From positions 125,406,223 to 125,470,222 of the forward strand of contig OZ023269.1 in NCBI GenBank assembly GCA_964006375.1: a DNA stretch of 64,000 nucleotides, given 5' to 3'. Source of the stretch: Tillus elongatus. Lineage: Eukaryota > Arthropoda > Insecta > Coleoptera > Cleridae. Positions within the stretch are counted from its first letter, which is position 1. Each line of letters begins with the position of its first letter. A program made the position numbers and the translations under genes. Below the pieces are notes generated by a model. It saw only the letters and a list, made by a program, of their open reading frames with translations, ran no database searches and was not told the DNA's origin. Positions 11,140 through 23,500 of this stretch are shown piece after piece.

Positions 11140-11320
11140 ACGAATTTTTTCTACGAAAATTAGCTAAAAATTGTACACCGTTAAACCATAAACTTAACTA
11201 AAACTAGTACCAAAGCATCAGAGAAAGGGTCTATTTGAAATGAATTTTCTGGAAATATTTTAGTAAAATGAAGGGCAATGATGGTTGAAGCTGAAACTGA
11301 GCTGAGATATTAATTTTTAC
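11140..11320 (-). repeat. Family C repeat, partial copy
   Basis: It contains CGAATTTTTTCTACGAAAAT and CAAAGCATCAGAGAAAGGG, as in the central part of family C, with no TA array or outer parts. Confidence 0.65.
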
Positions 11321-11329
11321 CAAAAAAAA

Positions 11330-12800
11330 CACAACATAGGGGTTTTCCACGGATCGACGACTCTCTCTGGCGGCGAACACCTAGGCGCGCTTGGTGGCCT
11401 TCGCCAGAGGTGACGTTAAAAGTCCAGGTGTGGAAAAGATATTGAATGTTGTTGTGTTTGTTAGTGGTTTTATTTCAGAGAGACGGCCGCAAGGGAGCTT
11501 CGGATAAATAGGTCCATCGTTCGTTTCTGTCTGTATCCGCGGGGCGACCTGGGGGAGCCGGGGTGCGGTCTAGCCACGATCAAATCATCCCAAAGCGGTC
11601 TCCCGTGGCGCAGCTCTCGTGCTCCTGGATCTGGATGCCAGCAGGGATATTTCGGGCTGCAGTAGGTCTCCACCACTCCTGGCGATCGAAACAGTCTGGC
11701 GATACCCGGTGTCCCGACCGTCCGACCGACATTATTGGGAAAACTTCGTTTTCAGTCTTCGGGGGAAAAGCTTTCTTTGTTTCCGTCGGGAGGCGCAAAG
11801 GGTCGCGTTCCTGGGCTGGAGTCTTCCCGAGAACGCGAGAGCACTGGCAAAGCGGCCGACTGCACGTTGATTTGAATCTGGGGGCGGTCTAGCCACGGTC
11901 AAATCATCCCAAAGCGGTCTCCCGTGGCGCAGCTCTCGTGCTCCTGGATCTGGACGACAGCAGGGATATTTCGGGCTGCAGTAGGTCTCCACCATTCCTG
12001 GCGATCGAAACAGTCTGGCCATACCCGGTATCCGGACCGTCCTGAAGGCACCGTCTGGAGGCTGTGTTTTCTTTTAACTTGATAGTGAGGACTTCCTTTA
12101 TTTTGTCGAGGGGAAATTTCCATCTCCCTAGGGAGACACTTCCTCCGGTCGTAGAGAGTCTGTATGACTGCAACGCATGCTTGAGGGTCCGTAATTAATA
12201 TTGAATGCCCGCTTAAACCGACCACCTGTCCGGTGCCTTGCTTTGGCGATCCTGGGACGCTTCTGCCCGCTTACAACCCGCGAGTTTACCACCCCTATTT
12301 GTGATACCGTCCGTATAACTCGCGAATATTTCAGTTTCTGCCTCTGGTCTCTAATAAATTGATTAGTTGTCAAATAAGTTAGTTTAAACGTGGGGTATAC
12401 CGGGAGAATCCCTTGTGTAAATATTCCTTTGTATATATTTTGTAAATATTTCCCCACCAATACTTTTGTAAATAGACTATTTGTTTTATACGGTATTTCA
12501 TTTAAAGCTTCCCAACCACTCCACCCCAACATAACGCAACATTCTGATCTCCAATATACAGGCCATAATTAGGGAGTCCTGAGGACTTAGGCGAACCCTG
12601 TCTCCACTGGAGTGTACCCCGGGTCCGTGTATCTGTAAATAACAACCGAGGACAGAGATATAGTCCTGAGGGAGCGCAGCGTCTTCCTTTAAACCACGCT
12701 GCTGGCGCCTGAGCAAATCCCGTAAAAAGCCGTATTGATAAGGTTATCCCGTGGGAACCTCCCCATATTAGGGAAAGATAACCTTATCCCGATTTGACCC
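11330..12800. repeat. GC-richer block with an internal direct repeat, unrecognised
   Basis: This stretch is far richer in G and C than its neighbours. A segment of about 165 bp starting GCGGTCTAGCCACG at 11566 recurs at 11884 (offset 318) with few differences, ending near 11733 and 12045. Several frames of 60 to 134 codons are open on both strands, as expected in GC-rich sequence, but none has recognisable domains. Candidates are the remnant of an LTR retrotransposon (terminal or leader repeats) or another transferred repeat. No primer-binding site or polypurine tract could be supported. It ends at the TA array at 12807. Confidence 0.45.
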
Positions 12801-12803
12801 CTC

Positions 12804-12806
<3 letters not shown>

Positions 12807-12885
<79 letters not shown>
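12807..12885. repeat. (TA)n array
   Basis: TA run joining the GC-richer block to the starter block (GATAACTCAAAAAATAAA) of family E copy 1. Confidence 0.97.
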
Positions 12886-12886
<1 letters not shown>

Positions 12887-14825
12887 CACCGATAACTCAA
12901 AAAATAAAAAGCCGATTTTGATAAAATTTGGTGAGTAAATTCTTTATGCAAGTGGCTTGGACAAGTTCGTTAGCCAGGAAAACCGAACCAGTTTTTCCGG
13001 GAAAAGTTTGGGTTTTCTTCTGGAAAAAATGCATATCTCCGGAAATAACAAAGCTATGGAAACCACATTTGGCAAGCTGGTTTATGTTGTAAAAGTCAAA
13101 CGCTGTACCAAAATTTTCGTCTCTATGTTGAAAGAAAAAAGTTATAGGTAGGCACTTAATGAAGCAAAATTTTAGTGCCACTAAGAGTCAGAGAAGACGC
13201 AATGCCAAAATATTGTATGTGTTAAACAAAATCTATTAAATATTACAGAGAACGTTTATCTTTTCATGACGCAAAAAGTTCAGAAAGTACCAGAAAGATT
13301 ACTTTGAGAATTTTACAATGTTTCTCCTGTAAATGTCAAGCTAGAGATTTGAAAGTGACAATTAGTATAAGCATTTGGTTTACAACTGGTAAATATTGCA
13401 TAAAATGTATATTACAATGTTTTAAATTTATGCTATACTTCTCGTTTGTTAAAATAACTGCAAAATCTGCCTCTAAAGACCTTACATATTACATATTACA
13501 AATAACTTAAGACTATTATCGGTTATCTACCTTTCTTCATTGCAGTTTCTCAGAAGCCTTACGTGGTCTCATGGTTAGTTTCCCTGAACGATGAGCGTAG
13601 GGACGTGGGTTCAAATCTCAGCGGTGACTGAATTTATCTTTTAACTTTTTAAAAACTTTTTTCGTCTTTGATTCCATTTTAACGTTATCTGATCGGATTG
13701 TGTAATTCCAATATATTTTTTAGCAACTTTTTGTTGAAAATGCAAGATAAGACTTTTAATTCAAGTTACATAGACGTAGAGGTTTGTGACATGAGAAGAG
13801 GTTGTTTTCTTCTCTACAACCGGATTCAACTTTTACAGCATCCACAGGCAAAACAATTTTCTTTGTGAATCCACAGAAAAAGTATCTAGTTCTGTATTTA
13901 GATCAGATTTTCAATATTTTTTAATTTATTTAATTTATTTCTATTTCTATTAGTTAATTTTCTCGTACAAAATGTTCTTTTGATAGCGAATTTTCTTATA
14001 AATGAATTTAATGAATTTTCTTTGAAGAAACATTTGTTGCGAATTTTTGTATGAAAAATTATTCAATTTAAGGAACATTTTTTAAACGAAATTGATCGAA
14101 AATAACGTTTTAATGGATTTTCGTGCAAACAATTTATTTTACTTTCAATTTTAATTACAGATTATGTATATAATTTGAATTTTATATATTCTTTTTGCAA
14201 GGTTTTGTGTAAAAAGATATTTAGCCAGTTTTCACAGAAATTTTTTGTGCTTCGTAGAAATCATTTTTTGTAAGATGTTTCTGTGAAATTTTGGTAATTA
14301 ATCATAAATGTTTAATAAGTTATTATAAAAAAAATGTTTACGGATTTTCTTGAAATTTTTTTTGCAAATTTTCATGAAATTTTTGTTATGCCGTCGAAAA
14401 AGTTTTTGTGAAAATTTATGTTTTGGTAGGTGTGTAAATAACTTGAAATGGTTGGTTGGCCAGGAAAATCGGGCCAGTTTTTTAAAATTTATTTAATTTA
14501 TTTTTATTAGCGAATTTTCTTGTGCAAAATGTTATTTTAATAGCGAATTTTCTTATAAATGAATTTAATGAATTTTCTTTGAAGAAACATTTGATAATTT
14601 TTGTGGGACACATTATTTAATTGTTGGAATATTTTTTAAATAAAATTTGTCGAAAATAAGGTTTTAATGGATTCATTCATACAAAAAAATTATTTTCTAC
14701 TATATAGGTTATACCGGTGATCAAATTGATACCCGTTTGCATTAAAGAGGCATATTTGCTATGATAAACATTTTTATGAAAACTCACTTCCACAACGCAC
14801 TTGCTGCATCCAGATTTTTTAGATT
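12886..14825 (+). repeat. Family E long repeat, copy 1 (1.9 kb, tRNA-like segment inside)
   Basis: It starts beside the TA array with the starter block and the TTCGTTAGCCAGGAAAACC box near 12965. It passes through ACAGAGAACGTTTATCTTTT near 13246, a tRNA-like segment at 13560-13625, GTTATCTGATCGGATTGTG near 13684 and CTACAACCGGATTCAACTTT near 13816. It ends with the terminal box CGCACTTGCTGCATCC near 14797. A segment near 13925-14130 recurs near 14488-14690, so the element carries an internal direct repeat. No coding frame spans it. Other copies are at 43727, 50980 (reverse) and 62496. Confidence 0.75.
13560..13625 (+). repeat. tRNA-like segment in family E
   Basis: The A-box-like TGGTCTCATGGTTAG is at 13564-13578 and the B-box-like GGGTTCAAATCTC at 13607-13619, with about 30 bp between, as in tRNA genes. 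It lies in the middle of a 1.9-kb repeat rather than at its end, which is unusual for a SINE head. Equivalent segments are at 51400-51471 (reverse) and 63118-63190, and a damaged one at 44046-44100. Confidence 0.6.
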
Positions 14826-15845
14826 TAAACCAAACCTACTGCAAATACTCTTTAATTTAAATATTCTATTGTAAAAACTGTTTGCAATATTGATTTCTGG
14901 CACTCTTCAATTATTAATGAGAATATGTGATAAATTAGGTTGCTTGAAGTGTACATATCAGTGATCATTACATGTTCTAAACCTCATGTAGTGGAACTAA
15001 ACGAACGTCAAATGTCATAAATTATTAACTCCAAACAAAAAAATTACTGCTTCGAGAAAAAATACATCTTAGAACAGTTTCCAACAAATAGCTATCATAA
15101 TAGAAAAAATCGTGTTGTGTACAAATATATTCAGGGACGAAAGTAAATGCGAAGTGGAAAGAACCTATATATCAGGCAAGGCAGATACGTGCCCTATATA
15201 GATCTTGCGAGGTCTATATAAACATATAAAACCTTACAGGGGAAAATCGGTAAAGAAATTTCGTAGAATATGTTGCAACGAATGAGAGAACAATAAGTTA
15301 GAAATTCGATCGAAAATCAAATATAAAATTACTACTGTTATCGACAGCAGTTACAATATATAGGATTTTCTGTTATTTATCCAACAAGAACACCACCCCT
15401 CTTCGTATAAAATATATAGGGTAACATTTCAAAGATTATAAGTACATGTTTGCAAAATGTTCAGCTGTCACATTAAATTTGACTGTCACTGAAATCTGAA
15501 CTTTTATTATATTTCTCTGTCAGCAATGGCAATATTTTTTGACTATCTCTTATGTATTATCGATATCTATATATAAATATCGTTCAGGTGACACGTAAAA
15601 GGGTGTGTTTAAAAATTGGGAGTAGAAGTAACAGTTTAAATATAACGTTTTATTAAACCGTTACAAGCACATCATATTGCTTATTTACGTGTACAGCGTG
15701 TTTCGTGCATAATAATATATATTTTGACCAGAGATAGATCATCTCTAAGTAAGTCACAAAGTGCAAGTTACAACTAGCATTTTCTACAAAAAAATACATT
15801 GAAAAATTTCCTAGACAGCCCAAAGGATAAAGATATAATAATATA
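14826..15845. other. AT-rich spacer, no gene recognised
   Basis: No family wording in any frame and no repeated block recognised. Confidence 0.5.
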
Positions 15846-15859
15846 AATCATCTTATCAA

Positions 15860-16260
15860 CAATTTTGACAATATTCTCTCAGCTGTTTTCCCTACCGCTG
15901 ACGCGATGATTTGTGTAGGTCAGTATTCTTGGTGACTTCAATGTCCATAATAAGGAATAGCTAGGATCTTCAAAAACCGATCCACAAGGAAGAGCAGCGG
16001 ACGCCTTTGCAGCAATTCTTTAGCCAATATGGTGCAGCAACCTACTTACTTTCCTCGCATCCCAACACACAGCTCAAATCCCTTGGATCTCCTTCTTACT
16101 ACAAAAACTGACTGCTATAAGATATCAGTCACCGCCCCCCTGGGTGGCTCAGACTACGGCATGGTCACTGCTTCCCGCGCAATGCAACCCGAGGTCACAC
16201 AGTAATCACACCCACGTATTGTTTGGCACTACAACTCCGCAAACTGGGACGAAATGCGAG
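15860..16260 (+). pseudogene. LINE endonuclease C-terminal half, broken
   Basis: Readable pieces are ILSAV and ADAMICVG near 15870-15920, DFNVHN near 15937-15955 (the GDFN-like metal-site region, with the Gly lost), and SDYGMVTASRA near 16148-16180, where the catalytic SDH motif reads SDY. Stops occur in every frame. Confidence 0.65.
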
Positions 16261-17722
16261 ATTACTTCTCCTCATTTCCATGGGCGTCTGTCTGCTTCTC
16301 TCATCCTGACCCCTCCGATATCTCACAAAACGTCACCGAAATTATCCAAGCTGGCATGGAATTATTTATTTCACGTACACAGAAAACCTCTGCAGCCACT
16401 AAAAAGCCCTGGTTCTTTAAATCCTGTGACAAGGCCAGACTTGAAAAGGTCAAAGCTCACAAAAAGCTTCTACACAATCCCAGTCAAGAAAACCGTCAAG
16501 CATTTAACGACGCAAGAAACCGCTATGCCCGCATTCTTTCTGAGGCAAAAACTCGTTTAATAACCACATCAAAAACAAAGTCCTCTTAAGCTCCAGCGGC
16601 AGCAAACCCTTATGGACTCTTGCTAAATCTATTGGGAATAATTTCTGCAAGAGCACGTTCCCACCTCTTGTCTCAGGGGATGGAATTGTTTCTACCGCTC
16701 TGGGCAAGGCCGAACTTTTTGCCTCGTTGTTCGACGGAAATTCTACTCTCAACCCACCTCCAAATGTTCAACCACCAACAGTCCCCAATGTCGCGCATAA
16801 AATGACGGATGTCATTTTTAAAACTAAAAAGGTACGAAAGATGCTCTCTTCTCTTAATACCAGGAAAGCCTCTGGTCTTAACGAGATCCCAGCAATTGTT
16901 CTCAAAAAATACGCACCAAAACTTGCTCCTGTCCTGACTAGTCTGTTTCAGACATCTTACAATAGAGGCATATTCCCTAGTAACTGGAAAACTGCTCGCG
17001 TACAACCTGTCCCCAAGAAAGGATCGAAAGTGCTTCCTAGCAACTACAGGCCTATTTCTCTCCTTTCAGTCATCTCTAAAGTGATGGAAAAGTATATAAA
17101 CACCGAATCACTAAAATTTGTTGAAAAACACAGTCTAATCCACGGCAGGCAGTATGGATTCCGTCAGCGCAGATCAACTGCCGACCTCCTTTCCTTTGTC
17201 ACCCATTCTTGGAACAAGTCTATGGAACTACACGGCGAATCCCAGATTGTCGCTCTAGACATATCCAAAGCATTCGACCAGGTCTGATACGCAGCGCTGC
17301 TTAATAAACCCCCGGCCTATGGCCTACCACCAAAACTCTGTACGTGGACAGCAAGTTTCCTCTCCAACCGGAGCATTTTTGTTGTCGTGGATAGCCATTC
17401 CTCTAAACTGTATCCAATTAATGCAGGAGTTCCTCAAGGTTCAGCTTTAGCCCCTACTTTGTTTCTTCTCCACATCAATGACATCCTCTCTAGCACATCC
17501 AACCCAGTTCACAGTTACGCGGACAACAGCACCCTCCACTCAAATATACAATATTCTAAGCCTGTCTCTTTAGCCCAATTAGATGAGGATCGCAGACTCA
17601 TGGAGGGTTCTATCTTCGTGGATCTCCAAAAAATATTAGACTGGGGAAGTAGAAATCTTGTACAATTCAACCTTGCTTTCTTTCTCATAAGAGATACATC
17701 AGTCCTAGACCCATCACAATAA
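16254..17722 (+). pseudogene. LINE reverse transcriptase, copy 1, broken, YADN active site
   Basis: Linker frame 16254-16589 (MRDYFSSFPWASVCFSHPDP). Main RT frame 16727-17287: KKVRKMLSSLNTRKASGLNE, SNWKTARVQPVPKKG, SNYRPISLLSVISKVMEKYI, YGFRQRRSTADLLSF and VALDISKAFDQV, then a TGA at 17285-17287. The next frame, 17387-17722, has INAGVPQGSALAPTLFLLHI and HSYADNSTL. The conserved second Asp of YADD is Asn, encoded by AAC near 17524, which would abolish catalysis. The copy at 39627 keeps YADD. Confidence 0.88.
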
Positions 17723-17771
17723 TAACCAAGTTATTCAAAGTAATGGGTCATTTTCACTTGTTGGCATCTCT

Positions 17772-18368
17772 GTGGATCGAAATCTCAATTGGCACCAACA
17801 TGTCACATCAATTGCAGAAGCGGCTGCTAAGAAATTAGGTTTCCTCTTCCGGGCTCGCAAATACTTTTCACCAGCTAATCTCTATACCTTATATACTTCA
17901 CAAATAAAACCAAACCTCGAATACTACTCCCACATCTGGGGTGCTGCTGCCGCTTCTACACTCGCTATCCTGGACTCCATTCAGAAGAGAGATGTACGTC
18001 TCATCGGTGACCCTACCCTAACCCAAAGGCTGCCATCCCTTGCCCACCGACGTGCCGTTGGTGACCTCTCTCTCTTTTATAGATATATGCACGGGCACTG
18101 CTCAGAGGGGCTTTCTTCCATGGTTCCTTCACCTGCTGCCCCCAACAGATCTACCAGGGGAACAGAGCGAATGTATCCTTTTACTGTCCAGGTCACCAGA
18201 CATAGAACATCTTGTTATGTCTGCTATTTTGTCCCGAGGACTTCCAAGTTGTGGAATTCCTTGCTGGCACATGTTTTTCCTTCTCCCCCGAACCTCCAAA
18301 CCCTCAATCCAGAATTAACAAGTTGCCTCTTTCCTCCTTGTCGACACCCACAATACGATAGTATTTAG
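17772..18368 (+). pseudogene. LINE ORF2 C-terminal domain, copy 1
   Basis: A frame of 198 codons continues the polymerase after a frameshift near 17690-17770: NLNWHQHVTSIAEAAAKKLG, FRARKYFSPANLYTLY, SQIKPNLEYYSHIWGAAAAS, then LWNSLLAHVFPSPPNLQT. It is the thumb and C-terminal region typical of CR1/Jockey-group LINEs. It ends close to the element's 3' end. Confidence 0.85.
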
Positions 18369-18688
18369 GCTGTAAGCCCTCGTGGTGTGTTGTTGAAATA
18401 AAAAAACAGCTACATTGAGAAAAGCTATTTTCATAAAGCTTGGAAGGCTGCAGTGGAAACTCGCCTGCCTAAGAAAAACGATCCATTGACATTTTCTGGC
18501 TTACGTGTGGTCAGTATTCTTTCGGTATTGTCAAAAATATTTGAGAGAATCTTGTATGACCAAATGTATAATTATTCTGGTATCAACAATTTTTCACCGG
18601 ATAGTCAATGTGGATTTAGGCGGGAATTTTCGACGGCTACTGCCCTCGCTTGTATTCTGGATAATATTATTTCTGCTGTAGATGGGGG

Positions 18689-19809
18689 TTCGATGGGTGT
18701 TTTTTTTTTGTTCCCTCAGGGCTCGTCCGCGGCCTTGCCGCCCCGATAGCACCGCAACCCTTGGTTGATTGTGCATACCCCTAGTCTTACTCCACCCATT
18801 CCAAAATCACTGTGCCTTGGAACTAGTCTGCACAGCGATTGGTAGGGTGAAGTTTTATATTGCTCTGTCTCCGGTCTAGAGTGACCGTAGATCAGTTGTC
18901 TTTTCCGGTCCAGAGCTATACACTCGCACAAGATGTGCTGGGCTGATTCCTCCCCCTCACCGCAGAGTCTGCATGCGAGGTCCCCTTCGAACCGCCCCAT
19001 TTTATGTAGGTGTTTCTTGACGGCCATGTGTCCCGTCAAGAGACCTGTTGTGTTTCTGAGCTGTCCTCTGCTAAGGTTTAGCAGCTCCACAGCTCTCTTT
19101 GAACTGGGTCCGTCAATTATTGATTTTCCATGTCTGAGCCCTGGACAGTCCGCCCAGTACACCTTGTGTTGGTTTCTGACCCAGGACTTAATGGCTCCCC
19201 TGGCAGTGCTCTTTGACACGCCCAGAGCCGGTTCTGGTCCCATAAATGGTTCTGCTGACCCTCTTTTCGCGAGACTGTCAGCTTCTTCATTGCCTTTGAC
19301 CCCCGAGTGACCCGGCACCCAGATGGGGGTCACCTCATTCTGCCCAGCCAGGTCGCTCGTCTCGTCTCGGCACTCACTCACCAGCCAGGAATTTACCCGT
19401 GGGCTACTTAGTGCCTTAAGGGCTGCCTGGCTGTCTGTGGCTATGAGGATCCGCTTGTTGGTGTAGCCCCTCCTCTTGTTCTCCCGCACACAGTGCAGGA
19501 TGGCGTACATCTCGGCCTGAAACACCGTTGCATGGGCTCCGAGGGAAATACTGTGACTTACCCTCGGTCCTTCCGAGTAAACACCTGCCCCCGTCCCACG
19601 CTCCCCGCCAGATCCGTCCGTGAACCAGACGAGCGCGTCCCGTGGTATGCCCGGCGTCTCCTCCCGCCATGCCCCGCGATCAGGGATTTCCACTGTGAAG
19701 TTGTTTTCCCTGCACATTCGCGGGCTCGCGAAGTCTGACCTCATTTCAAGCATGGGTTCCTTCACGATCTCCTGAATTTTGCAGTGGCCCCTGAAGCTTC
19801 GATGGGTGT
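18689..19809 (-). mobile_element. Nested RNase H-bearing LINE, 5'-truncated, 12-bp target duplication
   Basis: The 12-base word TTCGATGGGTGT occurs at 18689-18700 and 19798-19809. The insert, 18701-19797, lies in reverse orientation with its A tail at 18701-18709, directly against the left copy. Only the C-terminal part of ORF2 is present. Its GC content is far above that of the surroundings, and the frame is still open, so this insertion is probably recent. A second, badly decayed copy is at 59040-60235. Confidence 0.9.
18716..19797 (-). CDS. LINE ORF2 C-terminal part: RNase H domain and CCHC finger
   Basis: RNase H removes the RNA strand during reverse transcription. In the open frame (379 codons if read from 19855) the catalytic acidic residues are all visible: Asp80 in WFTDGSGG, Glu114 in FQAEMYAIL, Asp141 in IATDSQAALKAL and Asp193 in GNEEADSLAKRG, with His183 in WVPGHSGVKG. 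A zinc finger C295/C298/H307/C310 follows (CRLCGEGEESAQHILC). The first 20 codons of the frame belong to the host LINE on its other strand, so the ATG at 19855 is not the real start and the true N terminus is missing. RNase H after RT is known in the I, R1, LOA and some Jockey lineages. Clade not settled. Confidence 0.88.
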
Positions 19810-20040
19810 ACTTGTGCTTCTTGACTATTCGAGAGCTTTCGATACAATAAACCATGATTTACTTTGTCCTAAATTAACAAATTATGGTTTTGGTGATGGG
19901 GCTTACAATCTTTTGAAGTCCTATCTGTCGAAGAGAAAACAGGCCATACGTTGTCATAATAATATGTCCAATTTTATAGATGTTGTGTCAGCTGTGCCCC
20001 AGGGTGCACTTTTGGGGCCACTACTGTTTATTAGTAAAAT

Positions 20041-20158
20041 TTCTTTACAAAAATTCACGAATAAATAGATCCTGACTTTTGAATTTTGAAAAAATTTCTC
20101 CAAATGAGCGCAAACCAGCCCATCTAGAACCCATATCCAGGGTCAGTTTCAATTTTTA
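20041..20158 (+). repeat. Hairpin block of the TA-core family
   Basis: It contains GATCCTGACTTTTGAATTTTG, split here as GATCCTGACTTTTG and AATTTTG, then CAAATGAGCGCAAACCAGCC and a TTTTTATATATTATATAT end. The TA array of other copies is reduced to a few units. Confidence 0.6.
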
Positions 20159-20838
20159 TATATTATATATAAGTCACTAACTAGGATTAGAACTCGTCAT
20201 GTAGGACTCGGCTATCGGATGGACAGACCTTAGCCGACTCAGCCACGTTCGAGATGACAGACTAGCAGGTATATCCAGTAGTATGTTAATTGTATAACGT
20301 CTTTTCTATTTACACCAAACAATTTTTATTTACAATGGATGTTTTGCTCATATTTGAACGAAATGAAGGAAAGTAACGACTTAGACACAGATCTTGGAGC
20401 TTGTTAGTCATTTCGTGTCGTATTTTTCACTTACGTTCCTACTCCTACCATAATGATCACTTTGACGTTTTAACTATTTTTCATCAGATTTAATTAATTA
20501 AAAATTAATTTACCTCTCCCTATTTAATCTTTTAATATAGAGATCTGAATTTTAGTACATGGGATACTCTTGCTGATAGAAATCAGCGTACCAAATTTAG
20601 TTGCCCATACTTTGTTGTTTTAGATGTAAATTTTTTTCTAAAAAAAACACAACATTTTCCAGGAAAACGTGGGCCGATTTTCCTGGCTAACGAACTTATC
20701 GAAGCCACTTGAAAAAGGAAGGTACATACCAAATTTAAACAAAATCGGCTTCAAAATTGATCAAAATTGAAGAAATTTTTTCAAAATTCAAAAGTCGGGA
20801 TCTCCTCATTAGTGTTTTCTTTTCAAGAAAATTCACTA
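20159..20838 (-). repeat. Family F module, reverse copy 2, TA core absent
   Basis: The reverse tRNA-like segment lies at 20179-20250, then the long arm (AATTAATTAAAAATTAATTT near 20492) and the reverse TTCGTTAGCC box near 20690. The starter arm passes straight into the hairpin block near 20770-20838 (CGGGATCTCCTCATTAGTG) with no TA run. This is the only copy I see where both arms meet without an array. Confidence 0.65.
20179..20250 (-). repeat. tRNA-like segment of family F, reverse copy
   Basis: Reverse B-box-like GGATTAGAACTC at 20182-20193 and A-box-like TAGCCGACTCAGCC near 20231 (plus-strand reading). Spacing matches the copy at 31259. Confidence 0.5.
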
Positions 20839-21415
20839 ACAAGAACATCACCCACATAAATTAAGAGGAATATATCAAATAGAATGAGCACATGCAATAA
20901 AATATATAGGAATGACAGAAAAATCAAAAGAAACAAGATTCAAGCAACACATAACAGCATTAGACAACATCCGCATACCTAGCTACAAATCAAACGTAGC
21001 TTCATACATTCGCAACACAAAGAAAATACGAAAAACCAGATATCAACCAATTAAAACTAATAAAACATACTGAAGACCACAAAAAAATGAAAATCTGGAA
21101 ACAATACTACATTCGACAAACAAACAATAAGAAACAATTAATCACAGAACAAATCCAAGTGAAAACATTGAAACAAAACCTAATAAAAGCCATACAAATA
21201 GACAAATTATCACACAGGAACCCGATACAATCGACACATACCGAAAACACAGCCAATCAAACAACTGTAAACCGACCAATAGGAGCTGAACACGCAGACG
21301 TCACGTGCAGCTTTAGACATAGAACACATCGGAACGATCAGAGTCAGTAGCGTGCTGATGATGAACCAGGAAGGTTCCAAGCTGCAGTCCACGTAAACAA
21401 AGAAAAAATTACAGA
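20839..21415 (+). pseudogene. Probable Penelope-like element 3' part with GIY-YIG endonuclease remnant
   Basis: One frame near 20896-21070 reads YIGMTEKSKETRFKQHITAL, which has the YIG, Arg and His arrangement of the GIY-YIG nuclease core. After a frameshift it continues as INQLKLIKHTEDHKKMKIWK and the frame 21087-21350. Penelope-like elements carry such a nuclease after RT. The RT itself is absent. The 3' non-coding end (GTGCTGATGATGAACC, CTGCAGTCCACGTAAAC, ACAGCAAACAAAT) recurs at 54922-54999, again just before a TA array, so it marks the end of a family. The GIY half of the motif is not visible, so the assignment is tentative. Confidence 0.5.
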
Positions 21416-21436
21416 AAGTACAGCAAACAAATAAAA

Positions 21437-23098
<1,662 letters not shown>

Positions 23099-23183
<85 letters not shown>
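23099..23183. repeat. (TA)n array
   Basis: TA run touching the right end of mariner B1 on one side and the starter block of the next module on the other. Confidence 0.97.
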
Positions 23184-23187
<4 letters not shown>

Positions 23188-23500
23188 CATGTATCCACAC
23201 AATAACTAAAAAAGTTATTAACAGATTTTGATGACACTCAGCAACAGTCTTTTTTTTTTATTAGTGCTTTGGATGAGTTCGTTAGCCAACCCTATCGAAC
23301 CAGTTTTTCAAAAAAAGAACATAATCTCAAAAATACCAAAGTTATTTTGATAAAATTTGGTTATTTTGTCATCGTAAATACCTTACTACATGCCAAAACT
23401 CAGCTTTCTAGGTTCATAGAAAATTGAGTTAATCAAATTTGAAGCATTTAATGAAAATTCGCTACCATAACGCACTTGCTGCGTCGCGAAATTTTCTTAA
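23184..23500 (+). repeat. TA-linked short module ending in the CGCACTTGCTGCGTC box
   Basis: It starts with a degenerate starter block (ATAACTAAAAAAGTTATT), has GTTCGTTAGCCAACCC near 23278 and ends with the terminal box near 23472-23487. About 320 bp, no coding frame. Similar modules are at 29974 and 35762. Confidence 0.65.

Larger units (their letters stand above)
15846..18412 (+). mobile_element. CR1/Daphne-like LINE, copy 1, 5'-truncated
   Basis: It starts inside the endonuclease domain and runs to the 3' end GTAAGCCCTCGTGGTGTG followed by GTTGTTGAAATAAAAAA. It contains the endonuclease tail, a linker, RT and a C-terminal domain, broken into several frames. It is the longest of three copies in the window. 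Confidence 0.88.
18421..20040 (+). mobile_element. Jockey/CR1-group LINE RT fragment, split by a nested LINE
   Basis: Left part 18453-18700 (ETRLPKKNDPLTF, VVSILSVLSKIFERILYDQM, QCGFRREFSTATALA). Right part 19810-20035 (LVLLDYSRAFDTINHDLLC, VVSAVPQGALLGPLLF). The two parts join in frame when the insertion at 18701-19797 and one target copy are removed: AVDGGSMGV then LVLLDYSRAFD. It ends before YADD, directly against a hairpin block. It differs in sequence from the other LINEs here. Confidence 0.82.

Noticed and set aside
11470..12532. Several overlapping frames of 66-134 codons as real proteins
   Set aside because: They overlap on both strands, follow from high GC content with few stops, and repeat where the DNA repeats. 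No domain is visible.
18716..19855. A complete 379-residue host RNase H gene
   Set aside because: The first 20 codons are the opposite strand of another LINE, the insert has a poly-A tail and a 12-bp target duplication, and a second decayed copy exists. It is a LINE fragment.
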